The position numbers and the translations under genes were made by a program. The notes beneath the pieces are model-generated. The model was not told where the DNA came from, did not search any database, and worked only from the letters and a program-made list of their open reading frames with translations. From Anaerosacchariphilus hominis (GTDB taxonomy: Bacteria; Bacillota; Clostridia; Lachnospirales; Lachnospiraceae): a stretch of DNA of 57,494 nucleotides. The stretch is taken from assembly GCF_014290175.1 (NCBI RefSeq), contig NZ_JACOOR010000011.1:1-57494 (forward strand), given 5' to 3'. Below are positions 8,332-16,703 of the stretch, piece after piece (the first letter of the stretch is position 1; every line of letters starts with the position of its first letter).

Positions 8332-9803
8332 AACTGATTATCGCTGAAAAACCCAGTGTAGCGGCGGCTTATGCCGCTGCCCTGGGTGCAAAGAATAAGA
8401 AAGACGGATACCTGGAGGGGAACGGTTGTCTGGTGACCTGGTGTATCGGGCACCTGGTATCCCTTGCAGAGGCCGGAGCCTATGAGGAACGCTATAAGAA
8501 ATGGAACTATGAGGACCTGCCTATCCTGCCGGAAGTCTGGCAGCATGTGGTATCCCCCGGAAAGGAAAAGCAGTTTTCCATCGTAAAGTCCCTGATGGAG
8601 CGCCCGGACGTGACGGAGCTGGTGAACGGCTGTGACGCCGGGCGTGAGGGAGAACTGATCTTCCGTCTGGCGGTGGAAATGGCCGGCTGCACAAAACCTG
8701 TCTGGCGGCTCTGGATTTCCTCTATGGAGGATACGGCTATCCGGGAGGGCTTTTCCCACCTGGAGCCGGGCAGCCGCTATGAACCGCTGTACCATTCGGC
8801 CCTGTGCCGTTCTAAGGCGGACTGGCTGATCGGTATTAACGCCACCCGTCTTTTTTCGGTCCTCTACCATAAAACCCTGAATGTGGGACGGGTACAGACA
8901 CCTACCCTGGCAATGCTGGCAGAGCGTGACGGAAAGATTATGCTCTTTCAGAAAAAGAAATACTACCATGTACGCCTTTCCCTTAATGGCCTGGAGGCAG
9001 TAAGCGACAGGGTGGACGAAAAAGAAAAAGCGGTATCCATGCAGACGGCTTGCCAGAACGGGCAGGCCGTTTGTGTTTCCCTGGAACGGGAGAAAAAGAC
9101 GGTAAAACCGCCAAAACTTTATGACCTCACCACCTTACAGAGAGAGGCCAACCGCCTCTTTGGGTTTACCGCCAAAGAGACCCTGGACTACGCCCAGGCG
9201 CTCTATGAGAAAAAGCTGCTGACCTATCCGAGGACGGACAGCCGGTATCTCACCGGGGATATGGCGGAGACTGTTTCTGCGGTTGCCAGACTGGCTGCAG
9301 GGCTGCCCCTGTTTTCCGCCGTTGGTGGATTTACTCCTGATGTGGCGGCGGTGATCTCCGATAAGGATGTATCCGACCACCACGCCATCATCCCTACTTT
9401 GGAGCTGGCAAAGCAGGAGGTATCCTTACTCCCTGCCGGGGAGCGGAACCTGTTTATCCTGGTCTGCTGCAAACTTCTTTGTGCATTGGCAGCACCCCAT
9501 GTATATGAGACCGTTTCGGCGGTGTTCACCTGTGGGGAGCATACCTTTACTGCCAAAGGCAAAGAAGTTGTTTCTCAGGGATGGAAAGAGATCGAACGGC
9601 TATTCCGTTCCTCTCTGAAAGAGAAACCAGAGGATGATCTGGAAGATGTGGCAACTCTCCCGGCACTCTCCCAGGGGCAGATATTCGACCATGTGGCCGC
9701 CACGATAACGGAGCATTTCACCACGCCGCCCAAACCTTATACGGATGTGATATTTTGTGAGCGTAAGGAGTGGATAGGAATTGAAGAAAGGAGTTCAGCA
9801 TGA
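8328..9803 (+). CDS. topB: DNA topoisomerase III, N-terminal part, interrupted by nested element
   Basis: A type IA topoisomerase with an N-terminal TOPRIM domain (MKLIIAEKPSVA at the start; GCDAGREGE near residue 105) and the active-site region LTYPRTDSRYLTGDM with the catalytic Tyr near residue 301. Native sequence ends at codon 472 (Thr). The following 19 codons come from the inserted element, giving a 491-residue hybrid. The missing C-terminal part resumes at 22039. The catalytic core up to the active site is present, but the C-terminal domain is lost, so function is uncertain. Type IA topoisomerases in these ICEs are thought to assist DNA processing during transfer. Confidence 0.9.
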   Translation: MKLIIAEKPSVAAAYAAALGAKNKKDGYLEGNGCLVTWCIGHLVSLAEAGAYEERYKKWNYEDLPILPEVWQHVVSPGKEKQFSIVKSLMERPDVTELVNGCDAGREGELIFRLAVEMAGCTKPVWRLWISSMEDTAIREGFSHLEPGSRYEPLYHSALCRSKADWLIGINATRLFSVLYHKTLNVGRVQTPTLAMLAERDGKIMLFQKKKYYHVRLSLNGLEAVSDRVDEKEKAVSMQTACQNGQAVCVSLEREKKTVKPPKLYDLTTLQREANRLFGFTAKETLDYAQALYEKKLLTYPRTDSRYLTGDMAETVSAVARLAAGLPLFSAVGGFTPDVAAVISDKDVSDHHAIIPTLELAKQEVSLLPAGERNLFILVCCKLLCALAAPHVYETVSAVFTCGEHTFTAKGKEVVSQGWKEIERLFRSSLKEKPEDDLEDVATLPALSQGQIFDHVAATITEHFTTPPKPYTDVIFCERKEWIGIEERSSA

Positions 9804-11722
9804 GAAGAAAAAAAGATAAAAGCAATGGCATTACTGCTTTGTATGAAAGACTGTCTCGTGATGATGATAATGCTGGAGAGAGTAACAGTATCGTTCATCA
9901 AAAGCAAATGCTTGAAGATTATGCTATAAAACATGGCTTTACGAATCTTGTTCATTTTACCGATGATGGTTGGAGTGGAGCGACCTTTGACAGACCTTCA
10001 TGGAACAGACTTGTTGAAGGTGTTAAAAACGGAGAAATCACTGCCTGTATCTGCAAGGATATGTCCAGAATCGGCAGAGATCATCTGCAAGTAGGTTTTT
10101 TCACTGACATTCTGTTTAGAGAAAAGGAAGTTCGATTTATAGCAATCAATAATGGTATTGACAGTGACCGTCAAGAAACCAGTGAGTTTGCCCCTTTTCT
10201 GAATATCATGAATGAGTGGTTTGTCAGGGACACAAGTAAGAAAATTAAAGCTGTACTGAAATCCAGAGGTTCTTCCGGCAACGCTCATACAAGTAATATC
10301 CCACCATACGGCTATTTGAAAGACCCCGAAAACCCCGACCATTGGATTATTGATGAAGAAGCTGCTGAAGTAGTCCGCAGAATTTATCGCATGACTATTG
10401 AGGGAAAAGGACCTTATCAGATAGCAAGAGAACTTTCAGAAGAAAAAATAGAAAGACCGTCTTATTATCTTGGAAAAAAGGGACTTGGAAATCATGCAAG
10501 CAACTATGACAAAGAAAATCCGTATATGTGGCGAGGAAATCAGGTTACTACTCTGATTGCCCGACCAGAGTATATCGGAAAGACTGTCAACTTCAGGACA
10601 TTCAAAAATTCCTATAAGGACAAAAAGACGAAAAGGGCAGACAAGGAAGATTGGGTGGTTTTTGATGATACACAAGAGCCTATTGTCGATGAAGAAACAT
10701 GGCTGCTTGCTCAAAAGTTAAGACAGAATGTAAGAAAAGCAGATCCTATGGGCGAGCCTAATGTTCTGACCGGAAAGATTTACTGTGCTGATTGTGGTGC
10801 GCCGATGTATAATCACAGGCAGCGGAAAGGGCGAGAAAGAATATACTATACTGCCAAAGGCGAAAAAAGGACAAGTTATTCCAATCCGGCAGATTGTTAT
10901 GAATGTTCCACTTATAATCTTGCTTATCAGAAGTATGATCGTCACTGTACTTGCCACCATATTTCAACAAAAGCACTTAAAAGCATCATTCTGAAAACCA
11001 TACAGGAGACTTGCCATTATGTTTCTTTGAATGAGCAGGAGTTTGTCTATTCTCTGCAAGAAGAATCGGCGATGAAAGATATTGCTGTTTCTGAAACTGT
11101 AAAAAACCGCATTGAAAGAAATCAGAAGCGAGTTCACGAACTGGATATGCTTATCAGGAAAATCTATGAAGATAATGTGATTGGAAGATTGCCGGACAGA
11201 CTTTTTCAGAGTATGCTTACTGATTATGAAAATGAGCAGAACGAGCTGAACAAGATTATTGAGACTGACACCGCTGATATGCAACGGATTATAGGCGGTC
11301 AAAATAATGTGGAGCGTTTTCTAAAGCTGGTCAAAAAGTATGAGAACATTACAGAACTTACTCCTGCCATGATAAATGAATTTATCGACAAAATTCTGGT
11401 TCACGAGCCACAAGGAAAAGGTGCAGACCGCACCACAGAGGTGGAGATATATCTTAACTATGTCGGGCAATTTCAAGTACCTGTGGAGCAGCATGAACCA
11501 ACCGAGGAAGAAAGGATTGCTGCTGAAAAAGAGGCGGAACGACTTCGCAGAAAACGAGAATCCAATCGTAAGTATATGAAAAAGATTCGTGAGAAATCAA
11601 AAGAATTTGCGGAGCATGAGCGTATAGCAGAAGAAAAAAGCTCTGATAGCAATGTGTGTGTTGAACAGAACGCCACAAGCAAATCAAATCGGCAAAAAGT
11701 GAAAGGAGAAAAAATAGCATGA
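9800..11722 (+). CDS. Large serine recombinase (TnpX-type)
   Basis: A 640-residue site-specific recombinase that excises and inserts the nested element. It has an N-terminal resolvase domain with the catalytic Ser in ALYERLSRDD (Ser19) and the downstream DMSRIGRDH motif, then a recombinase domain (about residues 170-300), a Cys-rich zinc ribbon (CADCGAPM near residue 330 with later Cys pairs), a coiled coil and a basic C-terminal tail. Length and order fit the Tn4451 TnpX family. The ATG follows AAAGGAG and overlaps the stop of the truncated topB frame (ATGA), so it may be translated from the ICE operon. Its 3' end overlaps tnpV by 4 bp. Confidence 0.94.
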   Translation: MRRKKDKSNGITALYERLSRDDDNAGESNSIVHQKQMLEDYAIKHGFTNLVHFTDDGWSGATFDRPSWNRLVEGVKNGEITACICKDMSRIGRDHLQVGFFTDILFREKEVRFIAINNGIDSDRQETSEFAPFLNIMNEWFVRDTSKKIKAVLKSRGSSGNAHTSNIPPYGYLKDPENPDHWIIDEEAAEVVRRIYRMTIEGKGPYQIARELSEEKIERPSYYLGKKGLGNHASNYDKENPYMWRGNQVTTLIARPEYIGKTVNFRTFKNSYKDKKTKRADKEDWVVFDDTQEPIVDEETWLLAQKLRQNVRKADPMGEPNVLTGKIYCADCGAPMYNHRQRKGRERIYYTAKGEKRTSYSNPADCYECSTYNLAYQKYDRHCTCHHISTKALKSIILKTIQETCHYVSLNEQEFVYSLQEESAMKDIAVSETVKNRIERNQKRVHELDMLIRKIYEDNVIGRLPDRLFQSMLTDYENEQNELNKIIETDTADMQRIIGGQNNVERFLKLVKKYENITELTPAMINEFIDKILVHEPQGKGADRTTEVEIYLNYVGQFQVPVEQHEPTEEERIAAEKEAERLRRKRESNRKYMKKIREKSKEFAEHERIAEEKSSDSNVCVEQNATSKSNRQKVKGEKIA

Positions 11723-12102
11723 CAGAATTGAAACCACGAATCCATGATGAAAGCAATGGTCTGGACTATGTTCTTGTGGGCGATTACTATGTGCCGGACT
11801 TGAAGCTGCCGGAGGAACACCGCCCTATCGGTATGTGGGGCAGACTGCACAGGACATATTTGGAGCAGTACCGCCCTGCAAGGTTATCTGCCCTCTGTTT
11901 ATCCGGCGAACTGCATACTTACCTTGCTGACCTGAACGAACAGGCAGCGGAAAGGTGCAGCCTTATCATTGAGCAGATGAAACAAGCCGAGGGTGTGACC
12001 GAAACCATGAAAGCAGATAATCAGATGTTGTGGGTACAGTCCATAAACTCTATCCGTAACCGAGCCGAAGAAATCATCAGACAGGAAATGATTTACTGCT
12101 GA
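11719..12102 (+). CDS. TnpV-like transposon protein
   Basis: A 127-residue protein starting in an ATGA overlap with the recombinase stop. The core GLDYVLVGDYYVPDLKLPEE, followed by RPIGMWGRLHRTYLEQYRP, is the conserved pattern of TnpV proteins, which accompany the recombinase in Tn4451-type elements. The role of TnpV is not established. AAAGGAG lies just upstream inside the recombinase gene. A 110-bp gap containing a possible hairpin follows. Confidence 0.8.
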   Translation: MTELKPRIHDESNGLDYVLVGDYYVPDLKLPEEHRPIGMWGRLHRTYLEQYRPARLSALCLSGELHTYLADLNEQAAERCSLIIEQMKQAEGVTETMKADNQMLWVQSINSIRNRAEEIIRQEMIYC

Positions 12103-12211
12103 TTTTATCAAGTCCAAAACCAACAATTTTATATCGTCAACGAAGCGACAGGTATTTCCTTATGAAGTGTCTGTCGCTTTTCATTTATCAAACTTTAAGG
12201 AGGAAAACACA

Positions 12212-12460
12212 ATGAAGATGAACCGGAATGAAATGGAAGCCCTTTATGCCTTTGGCTGTCCGAACCTGAAAGCAACTGTCGAGCGTTTGCGTATGGTGGC
12301 TGCCCTTGCACCCGATCCGGTGGCGAAGAAGCTGTTTTATATGCTTTCCGTCAAGCTGAGTGCTGAGGGTGTTGAAAGGTGGTATCGTTGCTTTTACCGC
12401 AGGCTGAGGGTGTTGAAAAACCGTAGGGAGGGCTGCTATGACGAGACTGACAAAGATTGA
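12212..12460 (+). CDS. small conserved hypothetical protein of the nested element
   Basis: An 82-residue basic protein with a helical middle (LKATVERLRMVAALAPDPVA). The ATG at 12212 has AAGGAGG 10 bases upstream; the open frame extends further upstream but has no ribosome binding site. It overlaps the next gene by 23 bp, so the pair is probably co-translated. I do not recognise a function. Genes of this size after tnpV are common in related elements and may be regulatory. Confidence 0.65.
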   Translation: MKMNRNEMEALYAFGCPNLKATVERLRMVAALAPDPVAKKLFYMLSVKLSAEGVERWYRCFYRRLRVLKNRREGCYDETDKD

Positions 12461-12728
12461 GAAAGAAACAATCGTTCTCTTTAATGAGGGCGAGGACAAG
12501 GCAAATATCTACACCCACAACGCCGGATTGAAAAAGAGGTTGGCTGCTTTTGCTAAGAAGTACCCTGACCTTTGCCGACTGGAAAAATCCAATGTTCAAG
12601 GCGGTGTTTCTTATGAGCTGGCAAAGTCCCGTCTGTCTATCCGTTTCCTGCCGCCTTACAGTGAGGAACGCAGACAGAAAGCCAGTGAATATGCGAAAAA
12701 GCATGGGCTGAACAGCCAGCAGGGATAA
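12438..12728 (+). CDS. small conserved hypothetical protein of the nested element
   Basis: A 96-residue basic protein (MTRLTKIEKETIVLFNEGED and on) with GLKKRLAAFAKKYPDLCRL and a C-terminal SEERRQKASEYAKKHGL. Proteins with the MTRLTKIE start are frequent in clostridial mobile elements; the function is unknown and the helical, basic character would suit a DNA- or RNA-binding role. It starts inside the preceding gene with GGGAGGG upstream. A strong hairpin terminator follows at 12752-12786. Confidence 0.7.
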   Translation: MTRLTKIEKETIVLFNEGEDKANIYTHNAGLKKRLAAFAKKYPDLCRLEKSNVQGGVSYELAKSRLSIRFLPPYSEERRQKASEYAKKHGLNSQQG

Positions 12729-12751
12729 TGTGATAATCAGGGCTGATATGC

Positions 12752-12786
12752 GGTTAAAATGTCAGGTGCAGACCTGATGTTTTGAC
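12752..12786 (+). terminator. Hairpin terminator after the recombinase operon
   Basis: GGTTAAAATGTCAGGT pairs with ACCTGATGTTTTGACC around a four-base GCAG loop, with a few mismatches. It closes the recombinase-tnpV operon and marks the start of the cassette row. Confidence 0.65.
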
Positions 12787-12788
12787 CG

Positions 12789-12862
12789 TTGCCTATCGCC
12801 TGTGAGGAAAGTATCGGGGACTATGGATTTTGCGGAAATGTGCGTTATAGGTAAGTAAAAAA
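12789..12862 (+). repeat. R1 module, partial copy 1
   Basis: Shares the segment with TGAGGAAAGTATCGGGGACT, then ATGGATTTTGC and TGCGTTA, with the middle of the full R1 copies at 13708 and 14888. It lies upstream of the first cassette gene. Confidence 0.8.
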
Positions 12863-12881
12863 CTACTTGATAGAGCGTGAA

Positions 12882-12910
12882 TTGAATTGTTCATATCGGT
12901 ATGATATAAT
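12882..12910 (+). promoter_or_regulatory. Promoter of the first cassette gene
   Basis: TTGAAT and TATAAT with a 17-bp spacer, about 35 bp upstream of the ATG at 12944. Confidence 0.6.
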
Positions 12911-12943
12911 TTACTGAAATGAAGCAAGAAGGTGGACTTTTGT

Positions 12944-13693
12944 ATGAAAAAATTTTTGAAAATATTGCTAATCATTGTAGGAATAGTTTTTTTGATTTTT
13001 GCAGCGCTGATATGTATTGGACTGTTTGTTGATTATGATGACCATATTGAAAATGGTCGTTATACTTATGTTCCGGAAGATGACAATAAAGACAATGCAT
13101 ATGTCGAATTCAATTTGAGTGATTACGATAAAAAGGATTCTGAACTCATATATTATAGTTCTGTCGAAGAAGCTATTTTGAATTCTCCTTTGAATGCTGA
13201 AAATGAAGAATTTTCTGTTCCAGAAGATTTTCTTAATCATGTTGATGAAATATTGCATATATGGAATGGCAAACAGTATGATACTATTTTCTATCGGGCA
13301 GGAAGCGATAACGATCCCGTTCAAGGTTTTGTGATGGCACGCTGCAAAAAACAGGTGGAGGAAGCAAGTGTACAATATGCGTTTGTAAATGCTACACCAG
13401 CTACCACTACACCAGATACCACTTATGGGGGAGACTTCAAAAAATTTATCCATTTATCTTTAACAATAAGTGATATTCAACAAGACTTAAATCCAAATTA
13501 TCCGGATACCAGATTCGTTTTTGGCTATGCACATGATAAAGAAATTTACTCATTAGAAGTAGAAGGTCAAAAGCCAGATGGGATTATAGAATATGAAGAA
13601 TATGGTAGAACGATGTATATGTGGTATTATAACGATTTGAAAAGCAATAAAAGAGGCGATTGTCTGAGCTACTCAGTAGATGTGCCAGAGTAA
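12944..13693 (+). CDS. membrane-anchored cassette protein A, unknown
   Basis: A 249-residue protein. One N-terminal membrane segment (about residues 5-27, very Ile/Leu/Phe-rich) precedes a long acidic, probably extracytoplasmic domain with no Cys-based anchor. I do not recognise a family. The ATG at 12944 was chosen because GAAGGTGG lies 8-10 bases upstream; a GTG at 12932 would put residues before the membrane segment without a ribosome binding site. It is a monocistronic unit between repeat modules and is much more AT-rich than the surrounding ICE. An orphan immunity or defence role is possible but speculative. Confidence 0.75.
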   Translation: MKKFLKILLIIVGIVFLIFAALICIGLFVDYDDHIENGRYTYVPEDDNKDNAYVEFNLSDYDKKDSELIYYSSVEEAILNSPLNAENEEFSVPEDFLNHVDEILHIWNGKQYDTIFYRAGSDNDPVQGFVMARCKKQVEEASVQYAFVNATPATTTPDTTYGGDFKKFIHLSLTISDIQQDLNPNYPDTRFVFGYAHDKEIYSLEVEGQKPDGIIEYEEYGRTMYMWYYNDLKSNKRGDCLSYSVDVPE

Positions 13694-13707
13694 TTTTTCA
13701 AATTGGC

Positions 13708-13945
13708 TAATCTGCCACAACTGAATATGACCGTCAAGGTCAGATGAAGAAACCGATGTATTGAGCGTAAAGCGATCATGCGTCGGTTTTTCTTATTTCA
13801 TGAGCTGACAGAATTCCGACTGTATATCACCCGTGAGGAAAGTATCGGGGACTATGGATTTTGCATAAATGCGCGTTACAAGGCTTGAACAGGAACTCTG
13901 CACACAAATTTTTTCTTCCATTCGTTAAGTTGATGAAGTATAATG
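13708..13945 (+). repeat. R1 module, full copy 2 (terminator plus promoter)
   Basis: About 238 bp, nearly identical to 14888-15127. It begins TAATCTGCCACAACTGAATA, contains a terminator-like pair (AAACCGA...TCGGTTTTTCTT) and ends with a promoter segment CTTCCATTCGTTAAGTTGAT then GAAGTATAATG. It thus ends one cassette and starts the next. Confidence 0.9.
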
Positions 13946-13982
13946 AAAAATAAGATAAAGTTAATTCTTGGAGGTGTTATTC

Positions 13983-14363
13983 ATGTTTGGTTTTAAGAAA
14001 AATGAAAAGCCAACGCTCATTATTGAAGCAAAAGATCTAATGGAAATTATCAAGTCTGATTATGATAATGATATGGCTTTTACTCTTATTGAGTTTTCCT
14101 ATAATGAGAAAAAATATGTGATGGGTTCCTGTGTTTTACCTGCTAACGCAGAGGAATGTAAAGAAAATATATCTTTTATATTTCAAGACAGAGTTTTTGA
14201 AAGTTTTGAGGAATTTCAAACTGCTATTATTATAGATAATAAAAACATCTTACAATTAGAAAAACCCCTTGAAATTTTAAGAGCAGGAATTATTGATAAT
14301 GAGCCTATGCTGAAAACGCCATGGGGAGATAAAAGATTAGCTGATAAAGCTGTTAATAAATAG
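13983..14363 (+). CDS. cassette protein B, small soluble protein, unknown
   Basis: A 126-residue protein with no membrane segment and mixed alpha/beta character (MFGFKKNEKPTLIIEAKDLM at the start). The ATG at 13983 has GGAGGTG about 8 bases upstream; the TTG at 13968 lies before the ribosome binding site and is unlikely. I do not recognise a family. It is 28 bp from gene C and under the promoter at the end of the R1 copy before it, so B and C form a two-gene cassette. Confidence 0.72.
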   Translation: MFGFKKNEKPTLIIEAKDLMEIIKSDYDNDMAFTLIEFSYNEKKYVMGSCVLPANAEECKENISFIFQDRVFESFEEFQTAIIIDNKNILQLEKPLEILRAGIIDNEPMLKTPWGDKRLADKAVNK

Positions 14364-14391
14364 CGTGTCGCTTTGAAAGGAGTACAAATTT

Positions 14392-14838
14392 ATGGCATTA
14401 TTGATGTTTAGAACTTTTGGAGTGATTATAGTATCATTTATAGTCTTAATTATGTATGTTTTGCATAGAAAGAAAAATGGGAAGTTTATAAAACGAAAGG
14501 CTGTCAATGAAGAAGAAAAAATAAAATATCAAAAATGGGAAAAAATAATCAATGTGATGGCAGTTGTTGGGTTATTGATTCTCGGTATATTTATAACTGT
14601 TCCTTGTTGCTTGGATATACCTTATTTACTATCTAACAATTTAGTTGAAGTTACCGGAGAAGTTACACAAGGTGCAATGTCAGGAGAAAACTCTAATAGT
14701 GAAAGAAGAATACATATTAGAGATGAGAAAACTGGAGAAGAACATTCATTAAAATATTGGGGAACAGGTAGCGATTTAGGAGATAAGATAACTGTAAGGT
14801 ATTTACCACACACAGAATATGGGTATGTAGTTGAATAG
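14392..14838 (+). CDS. cassette protein C, two-TM protein with paralogue at 18952
   Basis: A 148-residue protein. Membrane segments lie at about residues 8-24 and 52-72. The C-terminal extracytoplasmic domain, starting CLDIPYLLSNN and ending ITVRYLPHTEYGYVVE, is beta-rich. The same pattern (LDMPYIINKQ ... VQYLPHTKYGAIVE) occurs in the protein at 18952-19422, so the two are paralogues. The fold resembles small DUF3592-type beta domains, but this is only an impression. AAAGGAG precedes the ATG. Confidence 0.75.
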   Translation: MALLMFRTFGVIIVSFIVLIMYVLHRKKNGKFIKRKAVNEEEKIKYQKWEKIINVMAVVGLLILGIFITVPCCLDIPYLLSNNLVEVTGEVTQGAMSGENSNSERRIHIRDEKTGEEHSLKYWGTGSDLGDKITVRYLPHTEYGYVVE

Positions 14839-14887
14839 AATAAAAATAAATATCCTATTTTGTTTTGGGAAATTTGTAGATTACCTG

Positions 14888-15127
14888 TAATCTGCCACAA
14901 CTGAATATGACCGTCAAGGTCAGATAAAGAAACCGATGTATTGAGCGTAAAGCGATCATGCGTCGGTTTTTCTTATTTCATGAGCTGACAGAATTCCGAC
15001 TGTATATCGCCTGTGAGGAAAGTATCGGGGACTATGGATTTTGCAGAATTGTGCGTTACAAGGCTTGAACAGGAACTCTGTACACAAAATTTTTTCTTCC
15101 ATTCTTTAAGTTGATGAAGTATAATGA
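14888..15127 (+). repeat. R1 module, full copy 3 (terminator plus promoter)
   Basis: About 240 bp with only a few differences from the copy at 13708. It ends in the same promoter segment with GAAGTATAATG at 15117-15127 and drives the next cassette. Confidence 0.9.
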
Positions 15128-15204
15128 GATATGAAAAAGTGAGGTTTTAAATACTCGAATTTAAACAATCATTTTTATATAGCTGGAACTATGGAGGGCA
15201 AAAA

Positions 15205-15774
15205 ATGAATGATTTTTTACGAATGTGTTTGAATATAATTACACAAATAGGCCCCTATTTAGTTGTACTTCTTCTTTTGAAATATCTTATAAATCTTCAA
15301 CAAAAGAGAGCTAAAGAACGAGAGGAAGAACAGAAAAAGGGAATAATTAGAACGCATTATACAATAAAAACAGAGAAAACATTGACTATTATATTTGTTT
15401 TTGGAATTTTATTTACAGGAGGTTGTACTGTAGCAAGTGCTATCCAACAGGATGATATATTTCCTCCCTTGGTATTTGGCATTGCATTTGTTGTGTTTTT
15501 TATAGGCTCATTGAATATGATTATGTGGAAACTGGAAGTGGATGAAGATGAAATCACATGGCGTTCAACTTTTGGCAGAAAGAGAACTTTTCACTTTGAA
15601 GATATTACCTATTGCGAGAGAAGGAAAGGTTCTATGCGTGTATATGTAAATGGAGAAAAATTATTTACCATTGATAGTAATATTGACAAAGAAGAATTTA
15701 TGGAGGACATAAAAAGAAGAAGAATCCCTGTAAAATCTTACTGGGCAAATCAGCATAAGAAAAATCGTAAATGA
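15205..15774 (+). CDS. cassette protein D, membrane protein with PH-like C-terminal domain (DUF6560-like)
   Basis: A 189-residue protein. Hydrophobic segments lie at about residues 13-28, 58-78 and 86-107. The C-terminal domain (KLEVDEDEITWRSTFGRKRT, then FHFEDITYCERR and YVNGEKLFTID) has the strand pattern of bacterial PH-like domains found in small membrane proteins such as DUF6560. The ATG has GGAGGGC upstream. Proteins of this shape are seen among immunity-like and stress-related membrane proteins; the role here is not known. It is a single-gene cassette. Confidence 0.75.
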   Translation: MNDFLRMCLNIITQIGPYLVVLLLLKYLINLQQKRAKEREEEQKKGIIRTHYTIKTEKTLTIIFVFGILFTGGCTVASAIQQDDIFPPLVFGIAFVVFFIGSLNMIMWKLEVDEDEITWRSTFGRKRTFHFEDITYCERRKGSMRVYVNGEKLFTIDSNIDKEEFMEDIKRRRIPVKSYWANQHKKNRK

Positions 15775-15802
15775 CATAGATTTTATAACAGTACGATGTT
15801 AG

Positions 15803-15832
15803 ACAACTGAATATGACCGTAAAGGAAGATGA
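15803..15832 (+). repeat. R1 module, short partial copy 4
   Basis: ACAACTGAATATGACCGT matches the beginning of R1 and then leads directly into the next ATG. The rest of the module is missing. Confidence 0.7.
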
Positions 15833-15835
15833 AAT

Positions 15836-16219
15836 ATGAAAAAAGAGTTGAAACAAATATTGCTTATATGTTTATTTTTAATTATTGGTTGTGTACTTGG
15901 TTATTTTGTAGCACTTAATCAAATGAATCAACTTAGTGACCCTGAGTACATTGCGTTTTGGACAAGTCAAAATATGTCTGTTCCTGAACCATTAGGATTT
16001 ACAAGAAGTATTCTTTCTTTTGGATTGCTTTTTGCTGGAATACCAACAGGTTTGATTTTTTATAGTGGTTTAGTTAAGAAATGGCTAACTCCTATCGCAC
16101 CTAAAATTATAATTGGATTTGTTACTTTCCCGATTTATACACTTGCTGGAGTAATCGGTTCAATTCCTTTTATCATCTATAAAGGAATTTTTCTATTCAA
16201 AAATAATAGATGTAAATGA
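15836..16219 (+). CDS. cassette protein E, three-TM membrane protein, unknown
   Basis: A 127-residue protein with three hydrophobic segments (about residues 7-26, 60-80 and 91-117). I do not recognise a family. The start is at the ATG at 15836 with GGAAGATG upstream; the beginning of the R1 repeat abuts it. It is AT-rich like its cassette neighbours and shares no obvious sequence with them apart from size and membrane location. Confidence 0.7.
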   Translation: MKKELKQILLICLFLIIGCVLGYFVALNQMNQLSDPEYIAFWTSQNMSVPEPLGFTRSILSFGLLFAGIPTGLIFYSGLVKKWLTPIAPKIIIGFVTFPIYTLAGVIGSIPFIIYKGIFLFKNNRCK

Positions 16220-16329
16220 CAACGAGCTTTTCAAGAGTAGGGTGTTTATCAACTACTTTTTAAGGCAACCACGCAAGGACGATCAGCTACATAGTTGGTC
16301 GTTTTTGTTTATCCATTTGCAGATTATCC

Positions 16330-16418
16330 GTAATCTGCCACAACTGAATATGAACGTTAAGGTCAGATGAAGAAACCGATGTATTGAGCGTAAAGCGATC
16401 ATGCGTCGGTTTTTCTTT
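16330..16418 (+). repeat. R1 module, 5' half (copy 5)
   Basis: Starts GTAATCTGCCACAACTGAAT and runs through the CATGCGTCGGTTTTTCTTTT terminator. It then diverges into the hairpin-rich region before the relaxase gene. It lacks the promoter half seen in copies 2 and 3. Confidence 0.85.
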
Positions 16419-16419
16419 T

Positions 16420-16660
16420 TGCAAAATAGTCCGGTGGACTGTTTTGTAAAACCGAAGGAACTGACGGAGCTTGGGACGGGGCGAAGTCAGTTTGTTCGGG
16501 CGGGAGTACGGAGGGTGCAACCCTTTGTGCATGGGTACAGGGAATGCAATATCCCTGTGCAGGTCAAGGGCGGCAGCCTTGCCCAGTTAAGTGGCGTTTC
16601 GCCACTTAGTACTGGGTATTACTTGACGCAGAAAGCCGCAAGGAATCAGCTTCGCTGCCC
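16420..16660 (+). other. Candidate oriT of the nested element
   Basis: No gene is supported here. The segment holds several inverted repeats in a row: AGTCC/GGACT within AAAATAGTCCGGTGGACTGTTTT-like sequence at about 16424-16447, ACAGGGA/TCCCTGT at about 16538-16559, and AAGTGGCG/CGCCACTT at about 16589-16607. It lies directly upstream of the Pre/Mob relaxase gene, where oriT is usually found for MobV relaxases. A nick site was not recognised. A structured leader RNA for the relaxase gene is the alternative. Confidence 0.45.
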
Positions 16661-16703
16661 TTCTCCCCTGTCGGGGAAATCAAAAAGAAAAGGAGGAACT
16701 CAT

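Noticed and set aside
16401..16703. N-terminal extension of the MobV relaxase
   Set aside because: The open frame runs through the hairpin region; homology and the ribosome binding site start at 16704.
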